From: Homoserinibacter sp. GY 40078
Lineage (GTDB): Bacteria; Actinomycetota; Actinomycetes; Actinomycetales; Microbacteriaceae
Direction: 5' to 3'
Assembly (NCBI RefSeq): GCF_008017545.1
Contig: NZ_VRTZ01000003.1
Coordinates: forward strand, 161,315-225,314
Length of the DNA: 64,000 bases
Every line of letters starts with the position of its first letter. Positions within the stretch are counted from its first letter, which is position 1. Of this stretch, positions 1 to 7,538 are shown in pieces. Under the pieces are notes generated by a model. It made no database searches. It was not told the origin of the DNA and was given only the letters and a program-made list of their open reading frames with translations. Both the position numbers and the translations under genes were made by a program.

Positions 1-1334
1 CCCGGTTCGGAATCGAGCGCGGCGTATCCGCCGTGGGATACCGCGATCGCTTGCACGATGGCGAGACCCAATCCGCTTCCGTCTCGGCGGTCGCCGCTCA
101 CGAACCGCTCGAACGCGCGCTCGCGGAGTTCTGGCGACATCCCGACGCCGTCGTCCTGCACCACCAGTTCGATCGCATCGCCCGCGCGGTGGGCACCGAG
201 CGTGATGGAGGCGCCCGGTCCCGCGTGGCGCAGGGCGTTGCCGAGCAGATTGCGCACGAGCTGGTCGAGCGCGAGCGGGTCGCCCACGACGATCGCCGGG
301 CCGGGCGCGTCGACCGTGACGGATGCCTCGGGCGCGAGCAGCGCCGCGTCTCCGGCGGCGGAGCGGCACACGGATGCGAGATCGACGGGCTCCCGCACCT
401 GCACCGCAGCCTCGCTCCGCGCGAGCAGCGCCAAACGGTCGACGAGGGTGCGCATGCGCTCCGACTCCTCCACGATGCTCGCGAAGGCGTCGTCGGCGGT
501 CGCCGGATCGTCGGGTCGCTGGAAGTGCAGCTGCGACCAGCCCTGGATCTTCGTGAGCGGGGTGCGCAGCTCGTGCGAGACGTCCGCGACGAAGTCGCGC
601 AGCTGACGCTCCGTCTCTCCCCGCCGGGCATCGAGGCCCTCGATCGCGGTCGCGATCCCCTCGGTCTCTGCGAAATCGGCGGCGGGGGAGGTGGCCAGAT
701 CGTCGAGCTCCCCGCGATCCACTCGCTCGGCGAGAGTCGTGAGCGAACGCGTCGTGCGCGACACGACGATCGTGACGACGACGCCCGTGATCGCCAGCAC
801 GAGCATGAGAAGCACGAGCGCCGCGACGGCGAGAGCCTGGATCAGAACATCCGCGGCCTCGACCCCGACCCCCACGAGCGCCGCCGACACCGGGCGTCGG
901 CTGTCGTCGTCGTCGAAGACCGTGCCGCTCGGCAACTCCACCACCGTGAACAGCATCGTGCGTCCGCCCACGTCGGCCCGGACGGTGTCTGCATCGCGCA
1001 GCCGCACGACCGTGTCCTCGAGCACACCGATCGGGGCCGGAGCTTCGGATGCCGCGACGACCCGGCCGTCGGAGTCTATGAGCGCCACGATCGTGGTACC
1101 CGCATCGGCGGCGGCGAGACGCTCGCCCGAGATGGCGCGCTCTCCGCCGTCCGGCTCCGCCCACGAGGCGACCGTCTGCGCCGTGACCTGCACCTGGCGG
1201 TCGGCGGCCCGGAGGGTGACGATCCGGAGCCCCCAGACGCTCGCGACGGCGAGCACGACACCGGCGATCGCCACGACGAGGAGCAAGCGTCGCCGCAAGG
1301 TCCGCACCATCGAGGGGCGCGGGTGGATGCTCAT
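1..1334 (-). CDS. Sensor histidine kinase, C-terminus cut by the left edge
   Basis: The protein is a membrane sensor kinase that should phosphorylate the response regulator encoded just upstream of it. About 444 codons are visible. There are two membrane segments (about residues 17-37 and 165-191) around a 125-residue extracytoplasmic domain, then a HAMP-like linker. The HisKA box DVSHELRTPL has the phospho-acceptor His254. An N-box (LVRNLLGNALRHA) and a glycine-rich ATP lid (SGLGLAIVQ) follow. The ATG at 1334 overlaps the regulator's stop codon as ATGA, so the pair should be translationally coupled. Only the extreme C-terminus is missing. The sensory domain is not one I recognise. Confidence 0.93.
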   Translation of the reverse strand, partial: MSIHPRPSMVRTLRRRLLLVVAIAGVVLAVASVWGLRIVTLRAADRQVQVTAQTVASWAEPDGGERAISGERLAAADAGTTIVALIDSDGRVVAASEAPAPIGVLEDTVVRLRDADTVRADVGGRTMLFTVVELPSGTVFDDDDSRRPVSAALVGVGVEAADVLIQALAVAALVLLMLVLAITGVVVTIVVSRTTRSLTTLAERVDRGELDDLATSPAADFAETEGIATAIEGLDARRGETERQLRDFVADVSHELRTPLTKIQGWSQLHFQRPDDPATADDAFASIVEESERMRTLVDRLALLARSEAAVQVREPVDLASVCRSAAGDAALLAPEASVTVDAPGPAIVVGDPLALDQLVRNLLGNALRHAGPGASITLGAHRAGDAIELVVQDDGVGMSPELRERAFERFVSGDRRDGSGLGLAIVQAIAVSHGGYAALDSEP

Positions 1335-2041
1335 CACGGGCCCTCGACGCGCAGGCAGTAGCCGAACCCGCGCACGGTCTGGATCAGCGGATCCCGTCCG
1401 GCGTCGACCTTACGGCGCAGCGTCGACACCGCCTTCTCGACGACCTCGCCGCTGCCACCGAAGTCGAACTGCCACACCCGTTCCAGGAGCTGACCGCGCG
1501 AGAGAACCCGCTCGGCGTTCTCGAGCAGGAACCGCAGCAGCCGGAACTCGGTCGGCGTGAGCGCGATCGGGTCTCCCGCCCGGCGGACCTGCAGGCCCGC
1601 GAGGTCCATCTCGAGGTCGGCGTACCGCAGGAGCTGCGGGTCGTCGGAGGGTCCCGCGGAGCGCCGACGGACCGCGTCGATCCGAGCGAGCACCTCCGAC
1701 ACGTGGAAGGGCTTGCCGAGGAAGTCGTCCGCCCCCGCGCGGAGCCCCGAGATGCGGCCGTCGACGTCGTCCACGGCACTCAGCATGACGATCGCGGCAC
1801 TCGGTGCGGCGGCGCGCAGTGCCGGAACCAACTGCACCGCGTCGACCTCCGGCAGGAACCGGTCGAGCAGGATCGCGTCGAAATCCTCGGCGCGTGCGGC
1901 CACGAGCGCGTCCGCCGCGGTTCCCGTGGTGACGACACGGTAGCCGGGGGCCGCGAGCACCGATTCGAGGAGCAGGCGGATTCCGGCGTCATCGTCGACG
2001 ACCAGCACCCGCGTAGGGGTCTCGTCGCCCGGCACCGTCAT
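1334..2041 (-). CDS. OmpR/PhoB-type response regulator
   Basis: This 235-residue two-domain transcription factor is the partner of the adjacent kinase. The receiver domain has the acidic cluster D16-D18, the phospho-acceptor D60 in ILLDRFLP and the conserved K110 in LGKPF. The C-terminal winged helix runs from about residue 135 and ends RGFGYCLRVEGP, as is usual for OmpR-type proteins. The gene lies 24 bases after the ABC permease on the same strand. A TACGAT hexamer six bases before the ATG could also give it a leaderless promoter of its own. The likely targets are the ABC and lipoprotein genes of this operon; that is inference from position. Confidence 0.95.
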   Translation of the reverse strand: MTVPGDETPTRVLVVDDDAGIRLLLESVLAAPGYRVVTTGTAADALVAARAEDFDAILLDRFLPEVDAVQLVPALRAAAPSAAIVMLSAVDDVDGRISGLRAGADDFLGKPFHVSEVLARIDAVRRRSAGPSDDPQLLRYADLEMDLAGLQVRRAGDPIALTPTEFRLLRFLLENAERVLSRGQLLERVWQFDFGGSGEVVEKAVSTLRRKVDAGRDPLIQTVRGFGYCLRVEGP

Positions 2042-2047
2042 CGTGCG

Positions 2048-2053
2048 ATCGTA
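2048..2053 (-). promoter_or_regulatory. Candidate -10 box of a leaderless promoter for the response regulator
   Basis: Read on the minus strand the hexamer is TACGAT, followed by exactly six bases and the ATG of the regulator, with no Shine-Dalgarno sequence. The same geometry recurs at many other genes in the window. No clear -35 box is visible. Confidence 0.35.
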
Positions 2054-2065
2054 TCCGGATCGCGT

Positions 2066-3250
2066 TCAGCCCCGGAGCGCCCGCGCGATGGGCAGCCGGG
2101 TCGCCGCGACAGCCGGGACGAGGCTCCCCAGAAGGCTCGTCGCCATCGCCGCGACGACTCCCGCGGCGCATGCGAGCCAGGGGAACACAGGGGGCGAGAT
2201 CGAACTCGCCGCGGGGATGAGCGCCGGAACGAGCACGTAGGTGCCGATCACCGCCAGCAGGATCGCGAGCGCGCTGACGACGGTTCCGATGAGCGCCGCG
2301 CCGGTGAGCACCTGCGCGAAGACGTCGAGGCGTGTGGCCCCGAACGCCCGGCGGACGACGAGCTCCCGCGCCCGCTCGGCGACGGAGGCGATGCCGACGT
2401 TCGCGATGCCGAGCGTCGCCACCGTGAGCAGCAGGGCGCTGCTCACGCCGAACAGCAGGGTGAGCGTGGCCACCTGTTCGCGCACCTGCTCGACCGTGTC
2501 GAGCCGGTGGAATCCCGCCTCCGCGACGCGGTGGCGGGGAGCCGCCTGCCGGAGCACCTCGTCGAGCACCGGCTGAGCTCCTGGGTCCGCGTGGGCCCGC
2601 ACCGTGAGCTGCGCGGCGAGCAGTAGCGGCTCGTCCGCGCAGGCGAGCGACTCCCACGCCCCGTAGGCCTGAGCTTCGGCGTTCCCGTCGGCGACGATCC
2701 CCGAGACCGCCAGCGGGAGCGCCGCGCCGTTGTCGCCGATCCGGTGGATGAGGGTTCCGGGGCCCGCCCCGAGCCGTGCCGCCGCCTCCTCGTTGAGCGC
2801 GACGGCCGCCGGGTAGCACGAGGCGGGCGGCATGCTGCCCTCGATGACGGGCATCCGGCGGATCTCGTCGACGGTGGCACCGATGGTCCAGCTCGACGTG
2901 ACCTGCACACCGCCCGCGGGAGGCGCGTCCGGATCCCTCGACAGCGACATCGGCACGGTGGCCTCGAGGTGGACCGCGACCGAGGGACCGGTCGTCGCAT
3001 CGAGTTCGTCGAGAAGCGCCACGAGCGAAGCCCCTGCGTCGTCCCGCGGATACTCGGCCAGAGGCGCCTCGAAGGTCGCCTCGCGTCCGTTCAGCTGCTC
3101 CTGCTGGGCGACGAGCATCTCGGCGGCCACAGAGTTCGCGAGGGCGATCGCCACGGTGCCGACGACACCGAGCAGCATGCTGAGGCTCACCAGCACGTAG
3201 CGCCGCAGCTGCGTCGAGAACTCGTGGCGCACCACTCCGCGGGCGATCAC
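2066..3250 (-). CDS. ABC transporter permease, MacB/FtsX type
   Basis: This 394-residue membrane subunit pairs with the ATPase encoded just upstream. It has an N-terminal membrane helix (about residues 18-42), a large extracytoplasmic domain of about 210 residues, and three C-terminal helices with the FtsX-like pattern (RAFGATRLDVFAQVLTGAAL). That topology is typical of MacB-type mechanotransmission transporters, which drive extracytoplasmic adaptors rather than carry substrate through the membrane. It starts with GTG overlapping the ATPase stop codon as GTGA. The neighbouring adaptor lipoprotein supports a tripartite assembly. Confidence 0.92.
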   Translation of the reverse strand: MIARGVVRHEFSTQLRRYVLVSLSMLLGVVGTVAIALANSVAAEMLVAQQEQLNGREATFEAPLAEYPRDDAGASLVALLDELDATTGPSVAVHLEATVPMSLSRDPDAPPAGGVQVTSSWTIGATVDEIRRMPVIEGSMPPASCYPAAVALNEEAAARLGAGPGTLIHRIGDNGAALPLAVSGIVADGNAEAQAYGAWESLACADEPLLLAAQLTVRAHADPGAQPVLDEVLRQAAPRHRVAEAGFHRLDTVEQVREQVATLTLLFGVSSALLLTVATLGIANVGIASVAERARELVVRRAFGATRLDVFAQVLTGAALIGTVVSALAILLAVIGTYVLVPALIPAASSISPPVFPWLACAAGVVAAMATSLLGSLVPAVAATRLPIARALRG

Positions 3251-3936
3251 GGCGTGCCCTCCGGATGCAGTACGCCGTCGTCGAGACGCAGCACGCGGTC
3301 GGCGGACGCCGCGACGACCGGATCGTGGGTGACCATGATGAGGCAGGAGCCGGCCACCCGCGTGACGCCGGCCAGCAGGCGGATCACCTGATCGCCGGTG
3401 GCCGTGTCGAGCGCTCCGGTGGGTTCGTCGGCGAGCACGATCCGTGGCCGGGTGACCAGCGCGCGCGCGATCGCGACGCGCTGCTGCTCTCCTCCCGAGA
3501 GCCGCCCCGGCCGCATCCGTTCGCGTCCGCCCATGCCGACGGCATCGAGTGCCGCGGCCACGCGCTCGCGTCGGTCGCGGCGGGAACGGACACCCGCGTA
3601 GTCGAGGGGCATCTCCAGGTTCCCCCGCACATCGAGCTCGCGGATGAGCGCGTAATCCTGGAACACGAATCCGATCGCCCGGCTGCGCTTCCGTGCGCGG
3701 GCGGTGTCGCCGAGGCGGCGGGTGCTCGTCCCGGCGATCAGCACATCGCCCGCGGCGGGCGGTTGGAGCAGGCCCAGGATCGTCAGGAGGGTCGACTTAC
3801 CCGACCCCGAGCGGCCGACGATCGCTACCGATTCCCCCTCCTCGACCGAGAGATCGACGTCGCGAAGAATGGGGCTGCCGCCGCGACCCGGCACGCGCGC
3901 CGTCAATCCTGTCGCCTGGAGCACGGGCCCGGTCAT
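3247..3936 (-). CDS. ABC transporter ATP-binding protein, MacB/LolD type
   Basis: This 229-residue ATPase powers the adjacent permease. It shows Walker [10 protein letters not shown] (residues 41-49), a Q-loop in FVFQDYALI, the signature [14 protein letters not shown] (146-159), Walker [13 protein letters not shown] and the switch His204 in VTHD. The ATG at 3936 overlaps the adaptor's stop codon as ATGA, which makes it a better start than a longer reading with an Arg/Gly-rich extension. The sequence is of the LolD/MacB/FtsE subgroup, which works with FtsX-fold permeases. Confidence 0.95.
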   Translation of the reverse strand: MTGPVLQATGLTARVPGRGGSPILRDVDLSVEEGESVAIVGRSGSGKSTLLTILGLLQPPAAGDVLIAGTSTRRLGDTARARKRSRAIGFVFQDYALIRELDVRGNLEMPLDYAGVRSRRDRRERVAAALDAVGMGGRERMRPGRLSGGEQQRVAIARALVTRPRIVLADEPTGALDTATGDQVIRLLAGVTRVAGSCLIMVTHDPVVAASADRVLRLDDGVLHPEGTP

Positions 3937-4769
3937 CCGAGTCCGGGGGCGAACGCGAGCACCTCGTCGCCCTCCTCGAGGCCCGCGACGATCTCGACCC
4001 ATGCGCCGTCGCTGACGCCGAGGGTCACCTCGACGACCTCGCGCGCCCCACCGCGCAGCAGCGTCACCCGACCGGTGTCGACCGATCCGAGTACCGCCGA
4101 GACAGGCAGCGCGAGCACGTCATCGCGCTGGGCGGTGCGCATGCCGATCTTCGCCGGGAGGCCGGCCACGACCGTCGCGTCGAGGGGGAGCAGGCACACG
4201 AGCGGCGCGGTCGGCGCGTCGGTGTCGTCTGCCGGATCCGTGGCGTCGGACGTCGTCGGCATGAGACGGCAATCGATGCCCGCCGGGCCCGCATCGATGC
4301 TTACCGTGGCGGAGGTCGGCGTCGAGTACACCCGGAAGGCGAGCTCCGGCGGCACATCCACCATCACTCCGAAGCCGGCGTAGGCGAGCGTGGCGATCGG
4401 CGCCCGCTCGACGACCGTGGCTCCCTCGGGGTAGGTCACCTCCAGCACGCGCGAGGGCACCGGGGCGCGGGTCTCCTCGCCCGCGACCGTCGCGATGCGC
4501 GCCCCCTTCACCACCGAGGGGGCTGCGATCGCCTCGGATGCGTAGTCGATCGCCCCGGACGCCCGCGCGGCGAGCACGAACGTCGGTGAGGAGACCACGC
4601 GGCCCGGCACGACGATCACCGAGGTGATGCTGCGCGTTTCGACGGTGACCGTCGGCGGAGGGCTGTTCTCGGCGGGTGTCGGCACGAGAGCTTCTGCAGT
4701 GCACGCGGAGAGCGTGAGCGCGCCGGCGAGGGCCAGAGCGAGCGGAACTGCTTTCTTCACTTCGGACAT
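3933..4769 (-). CDS. Lipoprotein adaptor of the ABC system, HlyD/MacA-like
   Basis: This 278-residue protein has a lipoprotein signal with Cys23 in LSAC, so it should sit on the outer face of the membrane. The middle resembles periplasmic adaptor (membrane fusion) proteins. It has short beta-rich stretches, a GARIATVAGEETRAPV lipoyl-like segment, and a C-terminal VTLGVSDGAWVEIVAGLEEGDEVL block, which is a hallmark of RND/MacA adaptors. The usual long coiled coil is absent, as expected in a one-membrane organism. The chosen ATG at 4769 lies inside the last codons of the upstream lipoprotein gene, giving a 13-base overlap. Confidence 0.85.
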   Translation of the reverse strand: MSEVKKAVPLALALAGALTLSACTAEALVPTPAENSPPPTVTVETRSITSVIVVPGRVVSSPTFVLAARASGAIDYASEAIAAPSVVKGARIATVAGEETRAPVPSRVLEVTYPEGATVVERAPIATLAYAGFGVMVDVPPELAFRVYSTPTSATVSIDAGPAGIDCRLMPTTSDATDPADDTDAPTAPLVCLLPLDATVVAGLPAKIGMRTAQRDDVLALPVSAVLGSVDTGRVTLLRGGAREVVEVTLGVSDGAWVEIVAGLEEGDEVLAFAPGLG

Positions 4770-5257
4770 CCGCCATCCGTGATCGACTGCATGGCAGACG
4801 GGTCCCCGAGCCGAGCCCTCTCGATCGCGTCTCGGATGACGGGCTGCATGCTTGCAGGGTCGTAGCTGTTTGCGAAGACGTCGGTGTCGACGATCGTCGC
4901 GAACACCTCGAGCGCTTCGGTGGCGGTGGTCGGATCTTCGCCGAAGGCAGTGAGATAGGTCGTGCCCCACGCGCATCGCCAGACCCGGACTGCCTCACCC
5001 CGCCCATATCCGGTTTGGTAGGAGCCGGAGACGTCATTGAATGAGGGGTCGGGGTAGGAGTACCCGTCGGGCAGCTCGAACTCGTCGGCCGTTTCCCAGT
5101 ACTCGTCGACGGCCGATCCGAAATCGGTGAACGTGGTCTCGCCCTGGGCGGACGGCGGCGGTTCCACCGGGTCGGGCGCCTCCACCGCGCAGGCGGCGAG
5201 CGTGACCGCCGCACTCAGTGCGCACCCGATCAGGGGGATCCGCCTCACTGGGGACAC
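4757..5257 (-). CDS. Lipoprotein of unknown function, copy A
   Basis: The 166-residue product has a lipobox LAAC with Cys23. The mature part has a recognisable layout. It opens with FTDFGSAVDEYWETADEF, passes through YPDPSFNDVSGSYQTGYG and RCAWG, and ends SITDGGCPK. The same layout occurs in the next gene upstream, so the two are tandem paralogues. Three cysteines lie in the mature chain: the lipidated one, one in RCAWG and one near the end. The last two could form a disulfide. It starts with GTG at 5257 inside the upstream paralogue. I do not recognise a family; a surface role beside the ABC adaptor is inferred from the operon. Confidence 0.85.
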   Translation of the reverse strand: MSPVRRIPLIGCALSAAVTLAACAVEAPDPVEPPPSAQGETTFTDFGSAVDEYWETADEFELPDGYSYPDPSFNDVSGSYQTGYGRGEAVRVWRCAWGTTYLTAFGEDPTTATEALEVFATIVDTDVFANSYDPASMQPVIRDAIERARLGDPSAMQSITDGGCPK

Positions 5258-5748
5258 CCCCCGTCGATCACGCTCTGCACGCGCGAAGGGTCCCCGAGCT
5301 TTGCCTTCTCGATGCTGTCATAGACGGCGGACTGGGCGCTCTCGGGGTCGTAGGAGCGCGCGAACGCGTCGGTCTCGACGAGGCGGGAGTACTCCGCGAG
5401 TGCTGTCGCCTCCCGTTCCGGGTCCGTACCGAAGGCCTCGAGGTATTCGCGACCCCACGCGCAGTTCCAGGCGCCGACGGCCTCGGTCTCGCCGTATCCC
5501 GCCTGGTAGGAGCCCGAGGCGTCGTCGAACGTGGGTTCCGGGTACTCCTCGCCCGCGGGAAGCGGGAACTTCTCTGCGGTCGCCCAGTACTCCTCGATGG
5601 CCGCGTCGAAACTGGTGAAACCGTCTTCGTGAATCGTCGCCTCGGTCGGCTCGTCCGAAGCGGTGTCCGATGTTGTCGAGGCGCATCCGGCAAGGAACGC
5701 CAGAACCAGCGCGAGCGCCGCCGCGCCCGGGATCGTCATGCCGCGCAT
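5245..5748 (-). CDS. Lipoprotein of unknown function, copy B
   Basis: This 167-residue paralogue of the following gene carries a LAGC lipobox with Cys22. Shared segments include FTSFDAAIEEYWATAEKF, YPEPTFDDASGSYQAGYG, NCAWG and a terminal SVIDGGCPQ. The start at 5748 overlaps the upstream gene's stop codon as TGATG. Tandem duplication explains the pair. The helical EEYW and YW repeats suggest a compact binding domain, but I cannot assign a function. Confidence 0.85.
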   Translation of the reverse strand: MRGMTIPGAAALALVLAFLAGCASTTSDTASDEPTEATIHEDGFTSFDAAIEEYWATAEKFPLPAGEEYPEPTFDDASGSYQAGYGETEAVGAWNCAWGREYLEAFGTDPEREATALAEYSRLVETDAFARSYDPESAQSAVYDSIEKAKLGDPSRVQSVIDGGCPQ

Positions 5749-6197
5749 CAGTAGTACAGGGTCCCCGAGAAGTAGTTGTCGCACTTCCCGTCGGAAGCGG
5801 GCATCTTGCCGTACATCGTGAACTCGGTGTTCTTCAGCCAGTACGTCGACGACAGCACTGCATCAGGCCGAACGGGAAGGGACATGCTCGTCAGCCCCTG
5901 GTACTTGCCCGTGGTCACGATCTTGATGCCGAGATAGGTCATGTCCGTGCCGTACTGACTACCCGCGGAGTCCTTCAGCCGGTACTCGACATTGTCGCTA
6001 CCCGAGGTGTAGCGCGAGACGTTGTAGAACACCGTCGACCCGGAGCAGTTCAGCGTGCCCCACGTCGACGCGGTCTTGGCCTGCGCGGGGATGGACGGAG
6101 TGATCGCTACCAGCGCGGCAGCCAGAACGGCGGTGGCAAGAAGCGGAAGAGAGCGGCGCCGTCGAGCGGCGGTCGTGGTGATGTGCATGCTCGCCAT
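5748..6197 (-). CDS. Small secreted protein of unknown function
   Basis: The product (149 residues from this ATG, 146 from the one at 6188) has an Arg-rich n-region, a hydrophobic core and an AQA cleavage motif. The mature part has about 107 residues, opens KTASTWGTLNCSG and ends CDNYFSGTLYY. It is rich in Tyr, Ser, Thr and Gly and contains only two cysteines, so one disulfide is likely. It heads the operon of lipoproteins, ABC transporter and two-component system and could be the exported or sensed molecule. No strong Shine-Dalgarno sequence precedes either ATG. I do not recognise a family. Confidence 0.75.
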   Translation of the reverse strand: MASMHITTTAARRRRSLPLLATAVLAAALVAITPSIPAQAKTASTWGTLNCSGSTVFYNVSRYTSGSDNVEYRLKDSAGSQYGTDMTYLGIKIVTTGKYQGLTSMSLPVRPDAVLSSTYWLKNTEFTMYGKMPASDGKCDNYFSGTLYY

Positions 6198-6240
6198 CGT
6201 GGGTCGCGGACGGCACACGTAAGCCGCGAAACGGGACGAT

Positions 6241-6319
6241 TGCAGTGCAAACGGGTCAGCCGAGCAGCTCACTTAAGTGCATAGACGGCTGCCTTAAGTG
6301 CAGATCGCCCTGCACTGCA
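6241..6319. promoter_or_regulatory. Cluster of AGTGCA repeats and a CACTTAAGTG palindrome
   Basis: CTTAAGTGCA occurs at 6272-6281 and again at 6293-6302, 21 bases apart (two helical turns). The first copy sits in the perfect palindrome CACTTAAGTG (6270-6279). TGCAGTGCA at 6241-6249 and its inverse TGCACTGCA at 6311-6319 flank them. The cluster lies at the head of the secreted-protein operon and looks like an operator array; the responding regulator could be the OmpR-type protein of the operon. Confidence 0.45.
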
Positions 6320-6323
6320 TCGC

Positions 6324-7538
6324 TCATCGCCCGCGGAGCAGGCCGCGCTCGGCGAGGTTCGCCATGAGCGCCCCGACCCCGAAGGTCCACGGCGGCAGAT
6401 CCTCCGAGCGTCGCACCCAGTTCACGAGCGAACCGAGCCGGGGCGACGAGATGCGCACGACGTCGTCCGGGTGGTGCGTGAAGCCCATGCCGGGCTGGTC
6501 GCGATCCTTCGTCGGGGCGAACATCGTGCCGAGGTAGAGGGCGAAGCCGTCGGGGTACTGGTGGCGCGCGCCGATGGTCTGGCCGACGAGGTCGAGCGGA
6601 TCGCGGCTGATCGCGGCGAGCGGCGACGTCGCCTCGAGCTCGAATCCGTCGTCGCCCGACACGTGGAGCGTCACGACCTCCTGGCGCAGCTCCTCGATGC
6701 CGAATCCGCCGTCGAACAGCCGGATGAACGGACCCACCGCGGCCGAGCCGTTGTTGTCCTTCGCCTGCCCGAGCAGCAGCGCCGAGCGCCCCTCGATGTC
6801 GCGCAGGTTCACGTCGTTGCCGAGAGCCGCGCCCACGGCCCGCCCCGCGGACGAGACCACGAGCACCACCTCGGGCTCGGGGTTGTTCCACTCGGAGTCG
6901 CCCCGCACGCCCACCTCGGCACCACTGCCGACGGTCGAGAGCACGGGCGCCTTCGTGAACACCTCGGCATCCGGTCCGATGCCCACTTCGAGGTAGGCGC
7001 TCCACATGCCCTCCGCGACGAGGGTGCGCTTGAGCCGCATCGCCGCCTCGGATCCGGGAACGAGCTCCGAGAGGTCGGCGCCGAGCGCCGCGAGCACGGT
7101 CTCGCGGATGCGATCCGCCGAGCCGGCGTCGCCGCCCGCGCGCTCCTCGATCACCCGCTCGATCATCGAGACCGGGAAGGTGACTCCAGCCGCCTTCACG
7201 ACGTGGAGGTCGAGAGGGCTGAGCAGGCGAGGCTTCGCCGGGTCGCCATCCATGGACGCGTTCGCGAGCAGGTCACCCACCTCGCCGACCGCGGGACCGG
7301 ATGCCTCCCTCGCGGACAGGGCAGGCTCCGGATGCTCGGTGAGCGCCCGCATCGTGGGGAAGCTCTCGCCGATGTCATAGGCGACCCCGTCGCGCACCGT
7401 CACGACCGCAGGTCCCCCGACCCCCGGGACCCAGATGCGGCCGACGAGCACGGCGTCCGCGGAGTCGTGGGGGAGTGCCTGCGCGGAGTCGCCCGCCCAG
7501 CCCGCCCGGCCCGCGAGGCCCGCCTCAGTGGGACTCAC
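6324..7538 (-). CDS. Fumarylacetoacetate hydrolase family protein, probable 2-keto-3-deoxy-sugar-acid dehydratase
   Basis: The 404-residue protein has the FAH fold: SEWNNPEPEVVLVVSSAG carries the metal-binding glutamates, followed by GNDVNLRDIEGRSALLLGQAKDNNGSAAVGP. This long subtype, as in Caulobacter XylX and archaeal 2-keto-3-deoxy-D-arabinonate dehydratase, removes water from a 2-keto-3-deoxypentonate to give alpha-ketoglutarate semialdehyde. It overlaps the upstream dehydratase gene by 14 bases, so the two should act in sequence. A pentonate substrate fits the divergent arabinofuranosidase. The exact sugar cannot be read from sequence. Confidence 0.85.
   Translation of the reverse strand: MSPTEAGLAGRAGWAGDSAQALPHDSADAVLVGRIWVPGVGGPAVVTVRDGVAYDIGESFPTMRALTEHPEPALSAREASGPAVGEVGDLLANASMDGDPAKPRLLSPLDLHVVKAAGVTFPVSMIERVIEERAGGDAGSADRIRETVLAALGADLSELVPGSEAAMRLKRTLVAEGMWSAYLEVGIGPDAEVFTKAPVLSTVGSGAEVGVRGDSEWNNPEPEVVLVVSSAGRAVGAALGNDVNLRDIEGRSALLLGQAKDNNGSAAVGPFIRLFDGGFGIEELRQEVVTLHVSGDDGFELEATSPLAAISRDPLDLVGQTIGARHQYPDGFALYLGTMFAPTKDRDQPGMGFTHHPDDVVRISSPRLGSLVNWVRRSEDLPPWTFGVGALMANLAERGLLRGR

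Noticed and set aside
33..1361. Plus-strand open frames opposite the histidine kinase
   Set aside because: They are rich in Arg, His and Asp with no motif and lie fully antisense to a well-supported kinase gene.
5748..6197. The secreted protein as a lactococcin 972-type bacteriocin
   Set aside because: Size and general exported nature are suggestive, but I cannot match the mature sequence to that family, and the transporter is MacB-like rather than the usual lactococcin 972 type.
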